Shown here: piece by piece, positions 15,470 to 23,000 of the stretch
Layout: the number at the start of each line of letters is the position of its first letter
Numbering within the stretch: position 1 is the stretch's first letter
Assembly (NCBI GenBank): GCA_045635765.1
Contig: JAZTWH010000057.1
Span: 1 to 25,906, forward strand
Length of the DNA stretch: 25,906 bases
Direction: 5' to 3'
Source of the DNA: RGIG995 sp045635765
GTDB taxonomy: Bacteria > Bacillota > Clostridia > Oscillospirales > UBA644
Program-made: the position numbers and the translations under genes
The notes under the pieces: generated by a model
Database searches by the model: none
What the model was told of the DNA's origin: nothing
Seen by the model: only the letters and a program-made list of their open reading frames with translations

Positions 15470-15975
15470 TGATGAATAATAGGGTGAAAAAGATCGTATT
15501 TTTGGGCCTTTGTACGGCCATCGCCATGATCTTATCGTATGTTGAGATTCTTTTACCTCCCCTTTGGTCCGGGATCCCCGGGATTAAAATGGGGCTTCCC
15601 AATATCGTAATCCTATTTGTCCTTTATCGCTTTTCCGCGAAGGAAGCCGCCCTGGTGTCCTTGGTGCGGCTTTTGACGGTAGCGTTGCTTTTTGGGAACG
15701 GAATGACCTTCATCTATAGCTTTTCCGGGGCGGTCCTCAGCCTCTTGATTATGATCCTTTTTAAGCGGTTAAATTTCTTCTCCATGGTTGGGGTCAGTAT
15801 TGCGGGGGGTGTGTTCCATAATTTGGGACAGATTCTTGCGGCAATGTTCCTGTTGGATACGGCCCAAATTGGGTACTATATGATTGTATTGACCGTGACC
15901 GGGACTGTCGCCGGCATTTTCGTTGGCTTTGCCGGGTCGTTGGTTCTGAAATTCTTACAAAAAGCAAACTTTTAA
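15469..15975 (+). CDS. Gx transporter family membrane protein (Hpre_diP_synt_I type)
   Basis: 168 residues with five to six membrane helices. KKIVFLGLCTAIAMILSYVE at the start, GIPGIKMGLPNIVIL, GGVFHNLGQ and a final glycine-rich helix match the Gx transporter family (PF07456), formerly annotated as heptaprenyl diphosphate synthase component I. It resembles the small substrate-binding membrane components of ECF transporters, but no ATPase is encoded nearby. The ATG shares a base with the preceding stop; a second ATG follows directly, so the start may be one codon later. It is the last gene before a new promoter. Substrate unknown; a cofactor precursor for the Rnf system would fit the context but is inference. 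Confidence 0.85.
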   Translation: MMNNRVKKIVFLGLCTAIAMILSYVEILLPPLWSGIPGIKMGLPNIVILFVLYRFSAKEAALVSLVRLLTVALLFGNGMTFIYSFSGAVLSLLIMILFKRLNFFSMVGVSIAGGVFHNLGQILAAMFLLDTAQIGYYMIVLTVTGTVAGIFVGFAGSLVLKFLQKANF

Positions 15976-15984
15976 GGATAGGGA

Positions 15985-16013
15985 TTGACTATTTAGTTAA
16001 AATATGGTATACT
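15985..16013 (+). promoter_or_regulatory. Internal promoter for the duplicated lipoprotein and apbE
   Basis: TTGACT (15985-15990), 17 bases, TATACT (16008-16013), followed by AGAGGAGAG 8-15 bases before ATG 16047. There is no terminator after the Gx gene, so read-through from the rnf promoter is also possible. Confidence 0.8.
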
Positions 16014-16046
16014 CATATAAAATAATTAAAAGAGGAGAGCCAAATC

Positions 16047-17072
16047 ATGAAACGTATTTTAAGTTCAATTCTTACTGTTTTCTTGCTTGTTTCTCTGGTT
16101 GCCATTTCCGGATGCTCCAAGAAGCCCGCCGAAACCGTAAAGCTCGGATTGGGGATTATCTCGGAGTACGGAAAATCCACCTCCGCAGACGGTGATACCG
16201 ACGGAACCACGGAAATCGTGGTTACCGCTGCCGCTGTTGTGCTGGATGGGACAGGGAAGATCGTAAAATGTGCCATTGATTCCGCCCAAAATAAGGTTTC
16301 CTACACTTCTGCGGGCAAAGCTGTTTCCAATGCGGAATTCAAAACCAAGGGTGAATTGGGATCCGCTTACGGAATGGCCGCTTACGGCAATGACCTGAAC
16401 GGTGACGGCGTTGTTAAGGAATGGAATGAACAGGTAGCAGTCTTCGTTTCTTCTGTGGAAGGGAAGACGATGGACGAGGTCAAGGCTCTTGTCGTTGACG
16501 GATACGGAAACGCTGATCTCCAGACGGCCGGTTGCACCATGGCGGTGTCCGAGTTCGTTTCCGCCTTGGAAAAGGCTGTGGCTAATGCCGTGGAATCTAC
16601 GGCAACCGCCCAGGACAAACTCCAGCTCGGAATCGTAACCTCTCAGTCGGTTTCCGATGCAACGGAAGAGAAGAACGGCACCAATGAGGTGAACACCTCC
16701 TGCACCGCCGCTATTTTGGGAGAAGGCGGAAAAGTTATCGTTGCCGCTACCGATACGCAGCAGGCAAAGATCACCTTTGATCAGAAAGGCCTTGTTACTA
16801 CCGACATTTCCAAGGCTCTGAAAACCAAAAAGGAACAGGGTTCCAATTACGGCATGGCCGCTTACGGAAACGACCTGAACGGGGACGGCACCGTGAAGGA
16901 ATGGAACGAACAGGCCGCCGCGTTTGATGCCGCTTTGGCAGGGAAGACCGCTGCAGAAATTGCTGCATTGGAAGTAAACGGTTACGGTGTGGAATCTCTG
17001 CAGTCCGCCGGATGCACCATCGCCGTTTCCGATATGGTGAAGGCCGCGGTTAAAGCATCGACTGTCGGATAA
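16047..17072 (+). CDS. Two-repeat surface lipoprotein between the Rnf operon and apbE
   Basis: 341 residues. Signal peptide MKRILSSILTVFLLVSLVAI with lipobox ISGC (Cys23). The mature part is a tandem duplication (about 30-185 and 190-340). Each copy has L.LGI(I/V)(S/T), a strand like AVVLDGTGKIVKCAIDSAQ, FKTKGELGSAYGMAAYGNDL, the loop DLNGDG(V/T)VKEWNEQ, and an end such as AGCTMAVSEFV. The spacing of the copies is about 160 residues, and DNA identity is high around 16370-16440 versus 16849-16920. DxNxDG is reminiscent of a calcium-binding loop. The strand pattern recalls FMN-binding-type domains but no S-G-A-T flavin motif is present. Neighbours imply a role in extracytoplasmic electron transfer or its assembly. 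I do not recognise a named family. Own promoter and a strong ribosome binding site. Confidence 0.8.
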   Translation: MKRILSSILTVFLLVSLVAISGCSKKPAETVKLGLGIISEYGKSTSADGDTDGTTEIVVTAAAVVLDGTGKIVKCAIDSAQNKVSYTSAGKAVSNAEFKTKGELGSAYGMAAYGNDLNGDGVVKEWNEQVAVFVSSVEGKTMDEVKALVVDGYGNADLQTAGCTMAVSEFVSALEKAVANAVESTATAQDKLQLGIVTSQSVSDATEEKNGTNEVNTSCTAAILGEGGKVIVAATDTQQAKITFDQKGLVTTDISKALKTKKEQGSNYGMAAYGNDLNGDGTVKEWNEQAAAFDAALAGKTAAEIAALEVNGYGVESLQSAGCTIAVSDMVKAAVKASTVG

Positions 17073-17090
17073 TATTGGTTGTTTCACACT

Positions 17091-17121
17091 GGGGATGTTG
17101 AAAATACATCCCCACCTTTTT
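17091..17121 (+). terminator. Short intercistronic hairpin before apbE
   Basis: Stem GGGGATGT / ACATCCCC (8 bp, 7-base loop) followed by ACCTTTTTATTG. It is in the 62-base gap between the lipoprotein and apbE. With a short, broken T-tract it may be a partial terminator that makes apbE less abundant than the lipoprotein. Confidence 0.65.
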
Positions 17122-17134
17122 ATTGTGAGGTTAA

Positions 17135-18193
17135 ATGAAACGTATCCTTGTGGTGTTGATGATTGTTGCATTTTTTCTTTCCTTTACAGCCTGCTCCGCC
17201 GACCGAAAAAATAAATATACCGATTATTCCTTTGATTATTTTGATACGGTAACAACCTTGGTCGGTTATGCGGAATCCAAAGAAGAATTTGACTCGGTTT
17301 GTAGCGAAATTAAAGGACTTTTGCAAGAATATCATCAGCTTTATAATATTTATCACCGCTATGACGGAATGGTGAATCTTTGTACCGTGAATGATGTTTC
17401 CGATGTCGGGCATCAGCCCCTCGTAGTCGACAAAAAGATTATGGATTTGTTGATTTATTCAAAAGAAAGCTACGAACTGACCGGAGGGAAAATGAATATT
17501 GCCATGGGGAGCGTTCTTTCTATTTGGCACGATTACCGCACCCATGGGATTTCAGATTCCAACAATGCGTCTTTGCCCCCCATGGAAGCACTGAAGGAAG
17601 CTGCCATGCATACGGACATCGAAAAGGTGATCTTGGACGAATCCACTTCTACCGTATATCTTTCCGATCCCCAAATGACCTTGGACGTGGGTGCTGTTGC
17701 AAAAGGGTATGCGGTGGAACAAATTGCACGCCATTTGGAGGAAAAGGGGATTTCCGGGTATCTTTTGAACGTGGGCGGAAATATCCGTTGCGTCGGTTCC
17801 CGTCCTAACGGAGATCCCTGGGCGGTTGCCATTGAAAACCCGGACTCGGAGGATTCTTCGGAGCCGTATATCTCTTATTTGCATCTACGGGGACAAAGCC
17901 TTGTAACCAGCGGAACGTATCAGCGTTATTATCAGGTGGACGGAGTTCGCTATCACCATATCATTGACCCGGCCACCTTGTTGCCCGGCACAAATTTTCA
18001 GTCTGTTTCGGTTCTTTGCTCCGATTCGGGAAAAGCAGATGCTCTCTCTACGGCTTTGTTCAATATGACCTATGAAGAAGGCCTTGCCCTGGTAAACTCT
18101 CTTTCGGACGTGGAGGCCTTGTGGGTATTCCCGGACGGAACCAGGGCCAGCTCGTCAGGGTTTGAAAATTATACTTACGATCCAGCCGAATAA
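17135..18193 (+). CDS. apbE: ApbE, FAD:protein FMN transferase (lipoprotein)
   Basis: 352 residues. Signal peptide with lipobox FTAC (Cys20), so the enzyme is anchored outside the membrane. Family motifs: FDTVTTLVGY near the start, TGGKMNIAMGSVLSIW (near 115), TLDVGAVAKGYAVEQIA (near 185), LLNVGGNIRCVGSRPNG (near 210), and LVTSGTYQRYYQVDGVRYHHI then DPATLLP (near 255-285). ApbE splits FAD and links FMN to Thr of S-G-A-T motifs; the obvious clients are RnfD Thr152 and RnfG Thr365 of this locus. In the last motif the usual TG.P is LLP, a small variation. GAGGT precedes the ATG. A strong terminator follows. Confidence 0.95.
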   Translation: MKRILVVLMIVAFFLSFTACSADRKNKYTDYSFDYFDTVTTLVGYAESKEEFDSVCSEIKGLLQEYHQLYNIYHRYDGMVNLCTVNDVSDVGHQPLVVDKKIMDLLIYSKESYELTGGKMNIAMGSVLSIWHDYRTHGISDSNNASLPPMEALKEAAMHTDIEKVILDESTSTVYLSDPQMTLDVGAVAKGYAVEQIARHLEEKGISGYLLNVGGNIRCVGSRPNGDPWAVAIENPDSEDSSEPYISYLHLRGQSLVTSGTYQRYYQVDGVRYHHIIDPATLLPGTNFQSVSVLCSDSGKADALSTALFNMTYEEGLALVNSLSDVEALWVFPDGTRASSSGFENYTYDPAE

Positions 18194-18202
18194 AGATAAA
18201 AA

Positions 18203-18247
18203 ATGGCGGCCGCTTTCCAATAAGCGGCCGCCATAGTGGTTTTTTTA
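18203..18247 (+). terminator. Bidirectional terminator between apbE and proS
   Basis: Perfect 12-bp stem ATGGCGGCCGCT / AGCGGCCGCCAT (18203-18214 and 18223-18234), 8-base loop. T-run after it on the plus strand (18240-18246) and on the minus strand (TTTTTTATC beyond 18203), so it serves both converging genes. Confidence 0.92.
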
Positions 18248-19678
18248 ATATTGTTTTCCCCAATAGAGCATATGCTTTGCAGGTTTTCCGCAACAGATAC
18301 ACGTATCGCTCAGGTGCTCCTGCTCAAAGGGAATGCAACGGCTCCGTACGCCGAATTCCTCCCGAATGGCATCTTCGCAGGCCGGATCTCCGCACCACAT
18401 GGTCTTGATAAACCCTTGATTGTGATCGGTGATTTCCTTTAATTCCTCTTTGGTCCGTGCCACGAAGGTTTTGGAATTCCGATGCTCCAATGCTTTTTGA
18501 TACATATCCTCGTGAATTGTATCTAAAAGCTTGGGGATGATCGAGGTGATTTCATCCAGAGAGACGGTAATTTTTTCTCCCGTATCCCGGCGTGCAACCA
18601 CGCAGACGTTATTTTCGATATCCCGTGGGCCAATTTCCAGACGGACCGGAACGCCCTTCATTTCATATTCTGCAAACTTCCAACCGGGGGATTGCTCGGA
18701 ATCGTCCATTTTTACCCGCAGTCCGGCTTCAGCCAACTGATTCTTTAATGCGGTCGCCTTGTCTAAAACTCCCGGCTTGTGCATAGCTACGGGAATGACT
18801 ACCACCTGCGTGGGGGCGATCCGAGGCGGAATCACCAAGCCGTTGTTGTCCCCGTGAACCATGATGAACGCCCCGATCAAGCGGGTCGTTACACCCCAAG
18901 AGGTCTCATAGCAGTATTGAAGCTTGTTGTTCTTGTCGGTGTATTGAATATCAAAGGCCTTGGGGAATCCGTCTCCGAAATAATGAGAGGTCCCTGCTTG
19001 CAGAGCGACGCCGTCGTGCATCAGTGCTTCAATGGCATAGGTTGCTTCCGCCCCCGCAAATTTATCACTGTCGGTTTTTCTTCCCTGTACCACCGGCATT
19101 GCCAAGTAGTTTTTGCAGAAATCCGTGTAAACGTTCAGCATGCGAATGGTTTCTTCTTGTGCTTCTTCGGCCGTTGCGTGAACCGTATGGCCTTCTTGCC
19201 ACAAAAATTCACGGGAACGCAGGAACGGACGGGTGGTTTTTTCCCAACGGACCACAGAGCACCATTGATTGTACAATTTGGGCAGATCTCGCCAGGATTG
19301 AACGATGTGGGAAAAATGCTCGCAGAACAAGGTTTCCGACGTAGGACGTACCACCAGAGGCTCCGCCAGAGGTTCGCTTCCGCCCTTTGTTACCAACGCT
19401 ACTTCCGGTGCAAATCCTTCCACGTGATCCTTTTCCTTTTGGAGCAGGGATTCCGGGATAAACATGGGCATGTAAACGTTTTCATGTCCAGTCGCCTTAA
19501 ACATGGCGTCCATGTTCTTTTGAATGTTTTCCCAAATGGCGTATCCGTAGGGGCGGATAATCATGCACCCTTTTACGCTGGAGTAATCAACCAATTCTGC
19601 CTTCAGGCAGATGTCGGTGTACCATTGTGTAAAATCCACATCCATAGACGTGATTTCTTTTACAGTCTTTTCGGCCAT
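18245..19678 (-). CDS. proS: Prolyl-tRNA synthetase, archaeal/eukaryal type
   Basis: 477 residues, the usual size of the short ProRS type without the bacterial editing insertion. It charges tRNA-Pro with proline in the cytosol. Seen: N-terminal DFTQWYTDICLKAELVDYS, RPTSETLFCEHFSHIVQSW, class II motif 2 RWEKTTRPFLRSREFLW (near 145-160), GTSHYFGDGF, motif 3 region HGDNNGLVIPPRIAP, an anticodon-binding domain (QVVVIPVAMHK onward), and a C-terminal zinc-type domain with CGDPAC and CICCGK ending in YWGKQY. The start is fixed by AAAGGAAG 10 bases upstream. It stands alone with its own promoter. The type is common in Clostridia. Confidence 0.96.
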   Translation of the reverse strand: MAEKTVKEITSMDVDFTQWYTDICLKAELVDYSSVKGCMIIRPYGYAIWENIQKNMDAMFKATGHENVYMPMFIPESLLQKEKDHVEGFAPEVALVTKGGSEPLAEPLVVRPTSETLFCEHFSHIVQSWRDLPKLYNQWCSVVRWEKTTRPFLRSREFLWQEGHTVHATAEEAQEETIRMLNVYTDFCKNYLAMPVVQGRKTDSDKFAGAEATYAIEALMHDGVALQAGTSHYFGDGFPKAFDIQYTDKNNKLQYCYETSWGVTTRLIGAFIMVHGDNNGLVIPPRIAPTQVVVIPVAMHKPGVLDKATALKNQLAEAGLRVKMDDSEQSPGWKFAEYEMKGVPVRLEIGPRDIENNVCVVARRDTGEKITVSLDEITSIIPKLLDTIHEDMYQKALEHRNSKTFVARTKEELKEITDHNQGFIKTMWCGDPACEDAIREEFGVRSRCIPFEQEHLSDTCICCGKPAKHMLYWGKQY

Positions 19679-19713
19679 ACCAAGTGACTTCCTTTTTTTA
19701 AATTTATGTATTC

Positions 19714-19742
19714 ATTATAATATAAAAAAAGCGACCTGTCAA
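19714..19742 (-). promoter_or_regulatory. Perfect consensus promoter of proS
   Basis: On the minus strand TTGACA, 17 bases, TATAAT. Only about 30 bases separate the expected start of transcription from the ATG, so there is no T-box leader of the kind that often controls synthetase genes in Firmicutes. Confidence 0.88.
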
Positions 19743-20012
19743 TGTCAATCCAAAAGTTTTTTGCAAAAAAACAATTCAGTTTGCAAAAAAATCACACAAT
19801 TGTGCGAAAAAATTACTCTTGAAAAAAAAATCTTAAAAAATCCGCCGTGTTCATAAAAAAGTCACGAATCGTCCTTTAATATCACAAGAAATGACATTAA
19901 ATTGCCACAAGTCTATTATATAATTCTTATTAGCACATGCCTATATAAGCATTCTTATATTCCGCGGTGCAAAAAGATATATGTCATCAGCAAAGACATG
20001 GAGGTTATGTTC
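19743..20012. other. A-rich upstream region of the large lipoprotein gene
   Basis: No gene seen. TTGCAAAAAA occurs at 19761 and 19781 (20 bases apart), a related GTGCGAAAAAA at 19802, and more A-runs to about 19840, so the A-tracts are roughly in helical phase. CACAATTGTG (19795-19804) is a perfect 10-bp palindrome. A TATAAT at about 19917 has no good -35 at the right distance. The frame of the large gene is open back to 19902 but a ribosome binding site exists only for 20013. Confidence 0.45.
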
Positions 20013-23000
20013 ATGAAACTCGTTTCAAAAACACTTTTGCTGGTCCTTGTGCTGGCACTTACGGTGAGTGTTTTCGCCGCATGTAACAGCGTAAAAGGTT
20101 TAACAAAAGAAAGTGAAGCGTTCGGAAGTCCCGAAACGGTCTCCCGGAACCGTGAGCCTTATTCCACAACACTCATTCCCTATGAGTCTGCGGAGCAGGC
20201 CTTGGCGGGAGATTACTCCGCCTCTCCTTACTACAAATCCCTAAATGGGCAATGGGATTTTACCCTGGCGTTGAATCCTTCTCTTATGCCGAAGGGATAC
20301 GAAACGGCGAAGTATTCCTACACCGTCTCCGATTTTGCTCCCGTTCGCATGAAGGAAGAAGATGCCACCTCTTGGGGGAAGATTTCCATCCCTTCCAACT
20401 GGGAAATGGAGGGCTATGATACACCTTCCTATACTTATAATACTTACCCTTGGGGCGATGGCTTTGTCGCACCCAATGTCTCCGAATCGTACAATCCCGT
20501 GGGAATTTACCGCAATACGGTGGAGGTTCCCTCCGATTGGTCCGGCCGGCAGGTCTACGTAACTTTTGAAGGCGTTGCATCCTGCGTGTACGTTTACGTA
20601 AACGGTGCCATGGTCGGTTATGGGGAAGACAGTTATACCGGAAAGACCTTCAATATTACTGAAGCCGTCAAATTCGGCGGAAAAAACCTTGTGGTATTTG
20701 AAGTCTACAAGTATTGCGACGGTTCTTATCTGGAAGCCAACGATTCGATTAAGTTCGGCGGGATCTACCGCGACGTTTATCTTTACGCTGCTCCCGATAC
20801 TCAAATTCGGGATTTCACCTACGATATGCAGATGAGCGGGAAAGACGCTTTGATGAACGTTACCGTCTCTCTTGCTTCTTACGAAAAACCGGCAGCTAAC
20901 CTGACCGTGGATCTCTCGGTTTACGATGTTTCCGGCAATTGCGTGCTCCAGCCTACGAAGGTTGGTGTTAATACCAATTTCTCCGAAAAGCCTGCCACCA
21001 CGGCAAACGCTTATTTGGGAGAAGTCGGTTCCCGTATTACCGTTCCTTCTCCTGCACTTTGGACTGCAGAGACTCCCAATCTTTATACCGTGGTTCTGGA
21101 ATTGAAGGACGGCGATAAGGTTTTGGATACCGTCAGCAAGCGGATCGGCTTTAAAACCGTTGGCCTCACTCTCGATGACAACGGCCGTCAATCCCTGGTT
21201 TTGAACGGAGAAACCATTGCATTGCGGGGCGTTCTTTATAATGAGAACAGTCCTGTGACCGGCATGGTCGTTTCCCGTGAAGAAATGATTTCCGACATCA
21301 AGCAGATGAAAGAACTGAACGTGAATGCCGTTCGTTCCCCCGGCCGTCCCCTCAGCGAAGAGTTTATCGCCCTCTGCGACGAATATGGCCTGTATGTTAT
21401 TGATGACATGAGCTTGAACTCCAATCCTTATAGCAATAAGGAGGAATCTTCCATCCCCGGTGATCAGACCGTCTGGCAAACTGCTTGCCTCGATCGTCTT
21501 TTGAACGTCGTTTCCCGGGATAAGAACAGTGCTTCCGTTATTATGTGGTCTGTCGGGAACAATTCCGGGACCGGCTCCAACTTCTCCGTTTTGAGAAACT
21601 GGCTGACCTCTGCCGACAACCGCATGATTGTCTACGATGATGATTCTTCTGCCTCCGACCTAATGATTGCTTCCGATTTGTCTCTCAACTCTCTTGTTCA
21701 GTTGTTGGACGATTCTGATAACAAGAAAGCGATCCTGCTGCAGGATACCGATGGCGGTCTTTTGAACAACGGCGGTAATTTTAGTGCCTACGCGGAACTG
21801 ATGGATCAATACGATAACTTCCAAGGCGGATTTTTTGCCTACTGGTCCGATAATGCAATTTATTGGCCCATTGATTCCAAGGAAGCCTCTTCGATTCTCC
21901 AAAGTACCCCCTATAGCAAAGAAACTGCCGACCAGTATCACTTGGCTTATCCCGGAACCTGGGGCGATTCCAGTACTTCTGCGAAGGACTTCTATCAGGC
22001 CCTTTCCGGTGTCATGACCGCAGACCGTAAGCCTCAATCCGATGCTGCGGAACTGAAAAATGCATTGTCCCCCGTGTATATTACCCTTCAGAATGTTGCT
22101 TCCGGAACCTTCAAGGTTACCAACCGCAACTCCTTTACCGATCTTGCTTCAACCTATGATATTTCCTATGAAGTCACCGATGGAAAATCTGTGGTCAAGA
22201 AGGGCAACGTTTCCAATCTGGAAGTGAAGCCCGGAAAGTCTGATACTTTCACCGTAGATTTCGGAACCGACGTTTCTAAGGGGAATTTCTACATTGTCTT
22301 TACGGTTAAGTACAAGAAAGCTCCTTCCTGGATGTCCGGGGACAATTTAACCGTCTTTTCGAAGCAGATTACTTTGACGGACGATCCCTCCGTTTCCAAG
22401 GACGGTACCGTTCAGAGCCATACGGGAACTGCTTTGAATCTTTCGCTCTTCCAGGCCCCTGAGATTTACGTTTCCAACTATACCTTCTCCAAGGGACAGA
22501 TTTACGTTACCAACCGTTCTTTGGCCAACTTTAACGATATTTATACTCTGTCCTGGACCGTTTATGAAAAGCACGCCTACTGGACGAATCCCCGTTGGGT
22601 CGTCTATGATCAGGGAACCTTGAACAATTTCAACGTTCCTGCAGGTGCTGAGAACCATCTGGTTACCATTCCCGTCAAGACCAGCGGTGCTGCCTCCGAG
22701 GCGAAATATGCTGCTCATATTGTTTTGACCACGAAGACGGACGTTGCCGGGGTCCCTGCCGGTTCGCAATATGTCTATACTCTGAATATTGACGAGATGT
22801 CCAACATTCCCTTCCGCACCGATCCGAACCGCGATCCCGTTGTGATTAGCGTGGATGAGAACGGTGAAGCGACCATGGGTCCCGCAGAAGTCGATGCGGA
22901 GCCGGAGGTACAGGATACGGACTTGACCGAATTGCCCATGGCACCTTCTTCTTATGCCGGGGCTTCTGTCCTCGTCCTAGAAAACAGTGATGTAACCTTC

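Noticed and set aside
16065..17171. 368-codon open frame on the minus strand
   Set aside because: Antisense to the two-repeat lipoprotein; the plus frame has lipobox, promoter and ribosome binding site, while this one has none of these.
18779..19687. 302-codon open frame on the plus strand opposite proS
   Set aside because: proS on the minus strand is unmistakable; this is its complement.
19679..19742. T-box riboswitch before proS
   Set aside because: The consensus promoter is too close to the start codon to leave room for a T-box leader, and no T-box sequence is seen.
20241..21479. 412-codon open frame on the minus strand
   Set aside because: Antisense to the giant lipoprotein gene, whose plus-strand frame has clear GH2 similarity, signal peptide and ribosome binding site. 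The long shadow reflects codon bias.
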